Source: Candidatus Aphodosoma intestinipullorum
Lineage (GTDB): Bacteria; Bacteroidota; Bacteroidia; Bacteroidales; Paludibacteraceae
NCBI GenBank assembly: GCA_017694515.1
Contig: JADIMV010000040.1
Coordinates: 1-35,719 of the forward strand
Direction: 5' to 3'
Length of the DNA: 35,719 nt
The notes under the pieces were generated by a model. That model was not told where the DNA came from. It saw only the letters and a program-made list of their open reading frames with translations, and made no database searches. A program made the position numbers and the translations under genes. Shown here in pieces: positions 27,721 to 35,719 of the stretch (position 1 is its first letter; every line of letters starts with the position of its first letter).

Positions 27721-27807
27721 CCCAACAACTCGCCTTAAAACACACACTCCCCTTCCCCCCCGCCACATTTCTCACCGCCCCCCCGCTCTCATATCGCACA
27801 TATTTAT

Positions 27808-27815
27808 TACCTTTG
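27808..27815 (+). promoter_or_regulatory. -7 element upstream of pyrG
   Basis: TACCTTTG; no clear -33 element. Confidence 0.5.
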
Positions 27816-27925
27816 CAGATTGAAATCGTCCGCCTCCGCTCACCGTGGCGCGGACACACGCGCCGCCCGCAGGCAAGGACGGCTGGAACATCGGCATCAA
27901 AACACATAATTATACAGGTAAAATC

Positions 27926-29527
27926 GTGGCAACCAAGTACATCTTCGTCACTGGCGGCGTAGCGTCGTCACTCGGCAAGGGGATTATATCCTCATCTCTC
28001 GGCAAGCTCCTTCAGGCTCGCGGCTACAGAGTTACAAACCAGAAACTCGACCCATACATCAACGTCGACCCTGGCACTCTTAACCCCTACGAGCACGGCG
28101 AATGCTACGTCACAATCGACGGCCACGAGGCCGACCTCGACCTCGGACACTACGAGCGTTTCCTAAACGTCCGCACAACCAAGGCGAACAACGTCACCAG
28201 CGGACGCATATACATGAACGTAATCAACCGTGAACGCCGGGGCGACTTCCTCGGAAAGACCGTGCAGGTCATCCCCCACATCACCGACGAGATAAAACGC
28301 AACATCAAACAGCTTGGCAACACAGGCAACTATGACTTCGTAATCACCGAAATAGGCGGCGTGGTTGGCGACATCGAGTCCCTCCCGTACATCGAGAGCG
28401 TACGCCAGATGCGCTGGGAGATGGGGCGCGACTGCCTCTGCATCCACCTCACCTACGTCCCGTTCCTCGCCGCCGCAGGCGAACTGAAAACCAAGCCCAC
28501 GCAGCACTCCGTCCGCGAGCTACAGCAGGAAGGCGTGCAGCCCGACGTGCTTGTCCTCCGCACAGAGCATCCCATAACCCCCGAGGCGCGCAAGAAAGTC
28601 GCCCTCTTCTGCAATGTCGACGCCGACTGCGTCATCGAGAGCGCCGACGCGAAATCCATCTACGAAGTACCCGTGCGTATGCAGCGCGAAGGGCTTGACT
28701 CCGTAGTACTCAAAAAGTTCGGCATCAACCCCGACGAGACAGTCGCCGACATGAAGGACTGGAACGACTTCCTCCACAAGCTCCACACCGCGACAAAAGA
28801 GGTGCGCATAGCCCTCGTGGGCAAATACGTCCGCCTGCCGGACGCATACAAGTCCATCACCGAGAGCCTGATCCACGCCTCCGCATACAACGACCGCAAG
28901 CTGCGGCTCGACCTCATCCTCTCCGACGACATCGATGAAAGCAACGTGGAAAAGACACTCGCCGGATACGATGGCATACTCATAGCCCCGGGCTTCGGCG
29001 AACGCGGGATGTACGGCAAGATGTACGCCGCACAGTACGCCCGCGAGCACGACATACCCTGTCTCGGCATCTGCTTCGGTATGCAGGTGATGGCCATAGA
29101 GTTCGCACGCAACGTGCTGGGCATCAAGGACGCGCACACCGCCGAAATCGACCCTCACACTCCGAACAAGGTCATCGACATGATGGAGGAGCAGAAGACT
29201 GTCCTCGAAAAAGGCGGCTCCATGCGTCTCGGCGCATACGCCTGCACGCTCCGCCCCGGCACAAAGGCGGCGGCCATATACGGCAAGGAGCTGATACACG
29301 AGCGTCACCGCCACCGCTTCGAGTTCAACAACTCATACAAGGAGCGTTTCGAGGCCGCAGGCATGATTGTCTCCGGCACAAACCCCGACACCGGCCTTGC
29401 AGAGATAATCGAAAGCACTGCAAACCGCTGGTACATTGGCGTGCAGTTCCATCCTGAGTACTCCAGTACAGTGCTGCGCCCCCACCCGCTGTTCATAGAG
29501 TTCATCAAGGCGGCAATTAAAAAGTAA
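27926..29527 (+). CDS. pyrG: CTP synthase
   Basis: (V)ATKYIFVTGGVASSLGKGIISSSLGKLLQARGY; glutamine amidotransferase CLGICFGMQ; GTG start at 27926 is more likely than the upstream track start. Confidence 0.97.
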   Translation: MATKYIFVTGGVASSLGKGIISSSLGKLLQARGYRVTNQKLDPYINVDPGTLNPYEHGECYVTIDGHEADLDLGHYERFLNVRTTKANNVTSGRIYMNVINRERRGDFLGKTVQVIPHITDEIKRNIKQLGNTGNYDFVITEIGGVVGDIESLPYIESVRQMRWEMGRDCLCIHLTYVPFLAAAGELKTKPTQHSVRELQQEGVQPDVLVLRTEHPITPEARKKVALFCNVDADCVIESADAKSIYEVPVRMQREGLDSVVLKKFGINPDETVADMKDWNDFLHKLHTATKEVRIALVGKYVRLPDAYKSITESLIHASAYNDRKLRLDLILSDDIDESNVEKTLAGYDGILIAPGFGERGMYGKMYAAQYAREHDIPCLGICFGMQVMAIEFARNVLGIKDAHTAEIDPHTPNKVIDMMEEQKTVLEKGGSMRLGAYACTLRPGTKAAAIYGKELIHERHRHRFEFNNSYKERFEAAGMIVSGTNPDTGLAEIIESTANRWYIGVQFHPEYSSTVLRPHPLFIEFIKAAIKK

Positions 29528-29564
29528 CATTCTGAAAACCCAAACAGTACAGACTCATACACCA

Positions 29565-31466
29565 ATGGATAAAAATACGATTATCGGACTCGTCCTCATA
29601 TTGGCTATATTGTTCGGATTCTCATACCTCAACCGCCCTTCGGAAGAGGAGATTGCCGCACGTCAGCGTTATCAGGACTCCGTGGCAATGGCCAACGCGG
29701 AACAGATCAAGGAACAGATTGAATTCGAGAAAAAGCAGCGCGAACTCGACTCCATCGCCCTCGCCGAACACACCATCGACACAGCCCGCGCCCTCTCCCT
29801 CTACGGCGACTTCGCGGGCGTGGCCTTCGGCGACGATAGCCTTATGACCGTAGAGTCCGACCTGCTCCGCCTTCAGTTCTCAACCCGTGGAGGCCGCGTC
29901 TCGTCAGCAGAACTGAAAGAGTACCGCACACACGACTCCCTCCCCCTCGTCCTTTTCGAAGGCGATGAGTCGGAGATGAACTTCGTTCTGCTCACTCACA
30001 ACAACCGCGTGCTTAACACCAAAGACCTCTATTTCAAACCGATGCTGACTAAGACCGATGACGCGCAAATCATGACAATGCGCCTCGAGGTAGACTCCGC
30101 CAGCCATCTGGACTTCGTCTATACCATACCTGACAGCAATTACATGACCCGTTTCGAGATACGGGCGCACAATATGGCACAACACCTCGACCCGCGCACA
30201 AACTCCCTCGAGATGCAGTGGAAATCGCTCATCCGCCAGCAGGAGAAAGGGCGCAAGTTCGAGAGCCGCTATGCCGTACTCTATTACAAATATGCCGGGG
30301 ACGACGTGGAGGAAATGTCCCAGAACAAGAACGATGCCGAAAAGCCCACCGGCAAAGTACGTTGGGTAGCTTTCAAAGACCAGTTCTTCAGCACCATAAT
30401 GCTCGCTGACAACTCGTTCACATCCACCGCCCTCGAAAGTGAGATTATGCCGGAGCAGTCCCGATACATAAAGGCTTACAGCATGGATGCCGTAGTCGAC
30501 TTCGACCCCACAGGCCAGCACCCGACTATGATGCAGACCTACTACGGACCTAACCAGCACCGCATACTCAAATCATACGACAAGGATCTGAAAGGCGACG
30601 ACCAGCTCGACCTCGAGAAAATCATACCTCTCGGATGGTCTCTCTTCCGCTGGGTGTCGCAGCTGCTGATAATACCCATGTTCAACTTCTTCGGCCGCTT
30701 CATATCCAACTACGGTATCATTATCTTGCTGATGACCATAGTCATAAAGCTGATACTGCTGCCGCTCACGTTCAAGTCCTATATGTCGTCGGCCAAGATG
30801 CGTGTACTCCGCCCGCAGATTGAGGAGATCAACGCCCGCATCCCGGCGGAAAAAGCCATGGAGCGCAATCAGGCCACGATGGCTCTCTACCAGAAAGCCG
30901 GCATTAACCCCATGGGCGGATGCCTGCCGTTGCTCCTTCAGATGCCGATACTGTTCGCCATGTTCAGCTTCTTCCCCACGGCTATTGAGCTGCGCCAGCA
31001 GAGCTTCCTCTGGGCGGACGACCTGTCGTCCTATGATGCGATTGTCTCGTGGGACACATACATACCCTTCATATCCAGCACATTCGGCAACCACATATCG
31101 CTCTTCTGCCTGCTGATGACCGTGACCAACCTTATATATACCAAGGTGAACATGGCCTCGCAGCCCTCTGGCGGGCAGATGGCCGGCATGAACATCGTCA
31201 TGTACCTCATGCCCATTATGTTCCTGTTCATTTTCAACAACTATGCCTCCGGCCTCTCGTACTACTATTTCGTGTCGCTGCTCATCACGATAGGCCAGAC
31301 ATACCTCTTCCGCCTTTTCGTGGACGAGAAGAAACTGTTGAAAAAGATAGAGGCCGCCAAGGCCAAGCCGAAGAAGAAATTAGGCTTCATGGCACGCCTC
31401 GAAGCCGCGCAGAAAGCTCAGCAGGAAGCCATACGCAAGCAGCAACAGCAGCACAGGAAACGCTGA
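29565..31466 (+). CDS. yidC: Membrane protein insertase YidC
   Basis: 633 aa; MDKNTIIGLVLILAILFGFSYLNRPS; periplasmic domain; KSYMSSAKMRVLRPQIEEIN...MALYQKAGINPMGGCLPLLLQMPILFAMFSFFP. Confidence 0.97.
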   Translation: MDKNTIIGLVLILAILFGFSYLNRPSEEEIAARQRYQDSVAMANAEQIKEQIEFEKKQRELDSIALAEHTIDTARALSLYGDFAGVAFGDDSLMTVESDLLRLQFSTRGGRVSSAELKEYRTHDSLPLVLFEGDESEMNFVLLTHNNRVLNTKDLYFKPMLTKTDDAQIMTMRLEVDSASHLDFVYTIPDSNYMTRFEIRAHNMAQHLDPRTNSLEMQWKSLIRQQEKGRKFESRYAVLYYKYAGDDVEEMSQNKNDAEKPTGKVRWVAFKDQFFSTIMLADNSFTSTALESEIMPEQSRYIKAYSMDAVVDFDPTGQHPTMMQTYYGPNQHRILKSYDKDLKGDDQLDLEKIIPLGWSLFRWVSQLLIIPMFNFFGRFISNYGIIILLMTIVIKLILLPLTFKSYMSSAKMRVLRPQIEEINARIPAEKAMERNQATMALYQKAGINPMGGCLPLLLQMPILFAMFSFFPTAIELRQQSFLWADDLSSYDAIVSWDTYIPFISSTFGNHISLFCLLMTVTNLIYTKVNMASQPSGGQMAGMNIVMYLMPIMFLFIFNNYASGLSYYYFVSLLITIGQTYLFRLFVDEKKLLKKIEAAKAKPKKKLGFMARLEAAQKAQQEAIRKQQQQHRKR

Positions 31467-31541
31467 ACATTGTAATTCAGCACATTATTGAATCAGAGGA
31501 AAAGTTTTACCCTCTGACAGCAAAAAACGGTATACAATTGT

Positions 31542-31571
31542 TTGTCGGGCAAAAAAATAATCGTATATTTG
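31542..31571 (+). promoter_or_regulatory. Promoter upstream of the OmpA-family gene
   Basis: TTTG (31542-31545), 18 nt, TATATTTG (31564-31571). Confidence 0.65.
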
Positions 31572-31598
31572 CCCCCGTAATCTATAAAAAACGCTGTT

Positions 31599-33287
31599 AT
31601 GAACAGATTTAAGCCAATTTTCATTCTCATATTGGCACTGCTTTTTGTAGTACCATGTGAAGATGCCATGTCTGCGCGGCGCAAACGCCGTAGCTCGAAA
31701 AGATCTCCGGTAAGGTCATACATCGATATATATGGCGGAGCCGGATACTCTCTGATGATGCACAACATCGGCGGCTCGAAGACCCCGGGAGGTGGAGCCG
31801 GCATGATTGGTGTCGGTTATGACCTCAAACACCGCCGTAATCCTCTCATTTTCCATGCCGGACTTGAGTTCATGCTGCTCAATTCGACAACCAAGATGGA
31901 TCCATTCCGCCTCGAAGGGAAATTCAACTATGGAGACCCCACAATCAGCGGCAACTATCCCATGGATTTCTACATGGACTTCGACCCGTACAAGGAGTCG
32001 CACAACCGTTTCTCGATAAACGTGCCTGTACTCGTCGGTGCGGAGTTCGACCGCTGGTACATCATGGGAGGTGTCAAGGCGCAGATAGGCGTACTGGGCT
32101 TTTATAATACAAAGGGTACAGTGACTACATCGGCACACGACCCCCAGCTCATCGATCCGTTCGAGGAAATGTGGACACACGCTTTCCAGTCTTCGGACTT
32201 CAAGAGCAACGGCAACATTAACTTCGGCATAGACGTGACGGCCTCACTCGAAGGCGGCGTTGTCCTTGACGAGTGGATGCCGCGCGATATGCTCAAACTG
32301 AACAATAAGAACCGCACGAAACTCTCATACCGTGCGGGACTTTTTGCGGACTACGGCATACTTAACATCAACTCCAACAAGACAGAAGGCAGCATACTTC
32401 AGTTTCCGAACCCAGATGGTGGATTCTATGACATTAACAGTGGCATCCCTGCTGATCAGGTAAAGAATGTATCGCCCAAAAGCCTTCTGGCTTCTGACAA
32501 GGCGGCAGGGACAAAGCTCAATTCACTCGTTGTAGGAGCGAAGTTCACGGTGCTTTTCCAAGTCAGCAAAGAGCCTGTCAAGAGAAAAAGACCGAAACCG
32601 AGACCGAAACCGAGACCGAAACCTCAGGTGCCGCTGCCGGATCCTCCGTTCTTCTATGTGCTTGTGCGTGACTTCGATACAGAGAAGCCTATCGATGCCG
32701 ATGTCAAGCTGTACAGGAACATCGCACCGTTCGATACAGTGTTCGTGGCACGTACAGATGCGGAGACAGGTATGGCTCAGACCCGCGTGAAATCATCGCC
32801 TATGGGACTGCGCGTAAGCCGTTCGGGTTACATCGAGTACGTGGACTCCCTGCCGGGCATATATAACGACACGGTATATGTAGATCTCCAGCCTATCAAG
32901 GAGAACACCATCGTGATACTCGAGAACCTGCTGTTCGACTTTGACAAGGCGACAATCAAGAACGACTCTACATCGTCTGTCCTTGAGCTCGAGAAGCTCA
33001 TGAAGGAGAACCCGAACGTCATAATTGAGATTACGGGTCACACCGACAACGTAGGCCGCGAGTCGTACAACAAGAAACTTTCGGAAAGACGTGCTAAGGC
33101 TGTGTATGACCTGATGATACAGCGGGGTATACCGGCAGACCGCATGACGTACAAAGGCATGGGTAGCCGAGACCCGATCGATACCAACGAGACGGACGAA
33201 GGCCGCGCAGCTAACCGCCGCGTAGAGTTCATGATTATCTACGCGGACGACAACGGGGCTGGCGAAACCGAAGCTGCCGCCAACTGA
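31599..33287 (+). CDS. OmpA-family outer membrane protein
   Basis: 562 aa; N-terminal beta-barrel-like region; KPRPKPRPKPRPKP linker; C-terminal OmpA domain LLFDFDKATIK...ITGHTDNVGRESYNKKLSERRAKAVYDLMIQRGI...NRRVEFMI. Confidence 0.93.
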   Translation: MNRFKPIFILILALLFVVPCEDAMSARRKRRSSKRSPVRSYIDIYGGAGYSLMMHNIGGSKTPGGGAGMIGVGYDLKHRRNPLIFHAGLEFMLLNSTTKMDPFRLEGKFNYGDPTISGNYPMDFYMDFDPYKESHNRFSINVPVLVGAEFDRWYIMGGVKAQIGVLGFYNTKGTVTTSAHDPQLIDPFEEMWTHAFQSSDFKSNGNINFGIDVTASLEGGVVLDEWMPRDMLKLNNKNRTKLSYRAGLFADYGILNINSNKTEGSILQFPNPDGGFYDINSGIPADQVKNVSPKSLLASDKAAGTKLNSLVVGAKFTVLFQVSKEPVKRKRPKPRPKPRPKPQVPLPDPPFFYVLVRDFDTEKPIDADVKLYRNIAPFDTVFVARTDAETGMAQTRVKSSPMGLRVSRSGYIEYVDSLPGIYNDTVYVDLQPIKENTIVILENLLFDFDKATIKNDSTSSVLELEKLMKENPNVIIEITGHTDNVGRESYNKKLSERRAKAVYDLMIQRGIPADRMTYKGMGSRDPIDTNETDEGRAANRRVEFMIIYADDNGAGETEAAAN

Positions 33288-33323
33288 TTGGCATAATCTT
33301 GAATTTGCTCATAATAACAGTGG

Positions 33324-33360
33324 AGCGGTGGGGACGAAAATCCCCACCGCTTTGTTTTTC
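33324..33360 (+). terminator. Intrinsic terminator after the OmpA-family gene
   Basis: AGCGGTGGGGA-cgaaaa-TCCCCACCGCT followed by TTGTTTTTC. Confidence 0.88.
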
Positions 33361-33375
33361 CATTCACACATCTGA

Positions 33376-33404
33376 TTGTAATCGGCGGCATTTCACTATC
33401 TTTG
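33376..33404 (+). promoter_or_regulatory. Promoter upstream of the TldD/PmbA-family gene
   Basis: TTG (33376-33378), 18 nt, TATCTTTG (33397-33404). Confidence 0.6.
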
Positions 33405-33480
33405 TTTCACGAAGATAGAATGACTGCACCGACTACGCCCATCAGGCATAAAACAAACGATATAAAAAACAACTGAATAA

Positions 33481-34794
33481 ATGATACAGGAATACGAGAA
33501 AGATATTGCCCAGAGGGCATTGGAAAAGGCGATGAAATATGGGTGTGACGGCTGCCGCGTCACCTTGAAGAAAGGCACGGAGAATGAACTTGAAGTGCGT
33601 GACGGAGAGACCGACCGACTGCACCATTCGTCCGGATGCCAGCTGACTGTAGATCTCTACGCCGACGGGAAGTACAGCAGTGTATCGACCAATAAAATCT
33701 CTGATGAAGAGATAAGCCGGCTTATCAGGAATGGGATAAAAAACTGCCAGTGCCTTATGGCAGACCCATATCGGCTGATGCCGGAAAGCCAGCTCTACTA
33801 CAAAGGAAATGACGTTGAAATGGGGCTGTACGACCACAACTTCCGTGCTATTACGCCCGAAATGAAACTCTCTACGGCCCTGTCGGCCATAGACGAAATG
33901 AAAGACCCTGACGGGAATGTCATAACCGCATCTGCTATGGTAGACGACTACGAGGCGCACACATACATCATCTCATCAAACGGTTTCGAGGGCATGGAAA
34001 GCAGATCATCATACGCGCTGTCAGCCTCCATAAGCGTACGTGACGAGGGCGACAGCCGCCCGGAAGCGTGGTGGTACATATCATCCCCGCATTGGGACGC
34101 TATGCCGAAAAAGGGCATTGGAGAGACAGCATTGCGCCGCGCACTGAGGAAAAGAGGCAGCAGGAAGACCCACTCAGGACGCTACACGATGATAGTGGAA
34201 AACATGGTAGTCTCGCAACTGCTCGCCCCTATGATAGGTGCGATGAAAGGTGAGGCACTGCAACAACAAAGCTCGTTTCTGACCGATAAAAAGGGAGAGG
34301 CGATAGCCTCACCACAGCTGACCCTCACGGACAACCCGCTTCTCACAGGACATCCCGGAGCAAGGTGTTTCGATGCAGAAGGTATCGCCCTGAGACCTAT
34401 GACCGTCATCGAAAACGGCATACTGTGCAACTACTACATAAGTCATTATATCGGCAGAAAAATGTGTGCTGAGCCTACGACCGGAGCTACCTCAATACTG
34501 CTCACACCGCAAGGTACGGAAAGCGCGGAAAGCATGATAGCCTCATGCGTGCACGGGCTGTTCGTCACCGGCTTCAACGGGGGCAACTGCAACGGCGCGA
34601 CCGGTGACTTTTCATACGGCATAGAGGGGTTCGTGATTGAAAACGGAGAACTGACAGCCCCTTTCTCCGAGATGATAGTCACAGGCAATATGCTCACACT
34701 GTGGAAGAACCTCTCTAAAATGGGGAACGACGCGCCTGAATTCATGGCGTGGAGCCTGCCTACGATGCAGTTTGAGGACGTGGCTGTCTCATAA
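33481..34794 (+). CDS. TldD/PmbA (TldE) family protein
   Basis: 437 aa; SSGCQLTVDLYADGKYSSVSTNKI, HPGARCFDAEGIALRPMTVIENGIL, GFNGGNCNGATGDFSYGIEGFVIENGE. Confidence 0.92.
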   Translation: MIQEYEKDIAQRALEKAMKYGCDGCRVTLKKGTENELEVRDGETDRLHHSSGCQLTVDLYADGKYSSVSTNKISDEEISRLIRNGIKNCQCLMADPYRLMPESQLYYKGNDVEMGLYDHNFRAITPEMKLSTALSAIDEMKDPDGNVITASAMVDDYEAHTYIISSNGFEGMESRSSYALSASISVRDEGDSRPEAWWYISSPHWDAMPKKGIGETALRRALRKRGSRKTHSGRYTMIVENMVVSQLLAPMIGAMKGEALQQQSSFLTDKKGEAIASPQLTLTDNPLLTGHPGARCFDAEGIALRPMTVIENGILCNYYISHYIGRKMCAEPTTGATSILLTPQGTESAESMIASCVHGLFVTGFNGGNCNGATGDFSYGIEGFVIENGELTAPFSEMIVTGNMLTLWKNLSKMGNDAPEFMAWSLPTMQFEDVAVS

Positions 34795-34819
34795 GGATAG
34801 CAACAAGCATAGGATATAA

Positions 34820-34857
34820 ATAGTGCGCCGCTATGGATGACCATAGCGGCGCACTAT
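34820..34857. terminator. Bidirectional intrinsic terminator
   Basis: Perfect 17-bp stem ATAGTGCGCCGCTATGG / CCATAGCGGCGCACTAT between convergent genes. Confidence 0.9.
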
Positions 34858-34882
34858 TTATACTTTGGCATCAATCAGACTT

Positions 34883-35719
34883 TCAGAATCCGACATCAGG
34901 GCCTCCCTCTCCTCCAACCGACTCATGCGTGCGGCGTTTGTCGAAGCTGAGATTGCCGAAACTGTATGACGCGGAGAGCTGGAAATATGTGCCACGGGAA
35001 GCGAACTCCGAGTACTGCCAGAAATTGTCGCCCCAAGTGGTCTGCCGCCAGCGGCGGGTGTTGAAAATGTCCCGGATTGTGAGGTTAAGGTTAAGTGATT
35101 TCTTCAGGAACGACTTGCGCAGACCAAGGTCGACAGCATAGTGCGCCTTTGTACGTCCCTGCGCCACGACATCGGGCGAATGGTAAAAGCCGGTCAGCTG
35201 CCCGGAGAAGCCGAGAGGCATGATGAAATTAGCCATGATGCGGGCAGAGAACGAGAACGTGTTCTGTGCGGGAGAGAGGAGGTCTTCCGTACCATCAAGG
35301 TTCGTATCGTAGTAGACATCACCGAGATACGAATAGTAACCGTTGAGTGTCGTAGTGAGGTTGAGCCATTTGGTCACCTTGTTCTTCGCCACGATTTCAA
35401 GCCCGGCTGAATGGCCGTCGGATATGTTTTCAAACGTGGAGTACATCACATCGTCAGCACCGAGGTAGCTCACGCGCCGCACCATGTTGGACATGTGTCG
35501 GTAGTAGAGCGATGCCGAGAGGGCGTGCTCCTCCCATGTCTTTATATAGTTGAACTCTGCGGCATCGGCATATTCGGGGTCGAGGTACGGGTTACCGAAC
35601 GAGATGTTCGTGGAGTCACTGACATCGCGGAAAGCGTTTATCTGCCAGCCACGCGGGCGATTGATGCGGCGCGTATAGTTGACCTGCAACTCATTGCCTG
35701 CGGGGAGGGAGTATGAGAG
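34883..35719 (-). CDS. TonB-dependent receptor-like outer membrane protein, partial (C-terminal part)
   Basis: Open frame continues to the window edge (LSYSLPAGNELQVNYTRRINRPRGWQINAFRDVSDSTNISFGNPYLDPEY); beta-barrel pattern to the C-terminus. Confidence 0.88.
   Translation of the reverse strand, partial: LSYSLPAGNELQVNYTRRINRPRGWQINAFRDVSDSTNISFGNPYLDPEYADAAEFNYIKTWEEHALSASLYYRHMSNMVRRVSYLGADDVMYSTFENISDGHSAGLEIVAKNKVTKWLNLTTTLNGYYSYLGDVYYDTNLDGTEDLLSPAQNTFSFSARIMANFIMPLGFSGQLTGFYHSPDVVAQGRTKAHYAVDLGLRKSFLKKSLNLNLTIRDIFNTRRWRQTTWGDNFWQYSEFASRGTYFQLSASYSFGNLSFDKRRTHESVGGEGGPDVGF

Noticed and set aside
27720-27790. C-rich run (CCCCTTCCCCCCCGCC...CCGCCCCCCC) as a structured element
   Set aside because: Homopolymer-rich but without a clear inverted repeat; probably repeat-derived or compositional.
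28520-29314. 264-aa minus-strand ORF opposite pyrG
   Set aside because: Antisense shadow of pyrG.

Overview
This window looks like a chromosomal segment from a Bacteroidales bacterium, possibly Muribaculaceae-like. That placement rests on the gld genes, TAnnTTTG-type promoters and protein styles. It holds mostly housekeeping genes. From left to right: a minus-strand tRNA cluster (Gly-GCC, Leu-CAG, partial Leu-GAG); two hypothetical proteins; a composite intergenic repeat; glnS; a PLP aminotransferase; a minus-strand ssb-gldE-gldD-PPTase block; a small lipoprotein; a coaX-led envelope operon (coaX, OMP, TPR, LptC-like, CNNM/CBS protein, PpiD/SurA-like PPIase); a hypothetical membrane protein; a CPA2 antiporter; ispG; a three-gene overlapping operon (secreted protein, radical SAM/SPASM enzyme, PAS-LuxR regulator); a phosphoesterase; a TetR regulator; pyrG; yidC; an OmpA-family protein; a TldD/PmbA-family protein; and a partial TonB-dependent receptor. 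The most interesting signals are: (1) the translationally coupled secreted protein / rSAM-SPASM / LuxR operon, which has no visible precursor peptide and carries a +1 frameshift in a G6 tract exactly at the WFGGEPLM motif; (2) a dispersed GTTAAAAACACGTACTCTCGCCGAAGCCCC repeat found in the same orientation upstream of four unrelated transcription units; (3) an orphan minus-strand promoter followed by a 5' hairpin, tandem repeat and intrinsic terminator near 17.8 kb, a good small RNA candidate; and (4) a ~270-nt composite of nested inverted repeats upstream of glnS. No CRISPR array, rRNA or transposase was seen.
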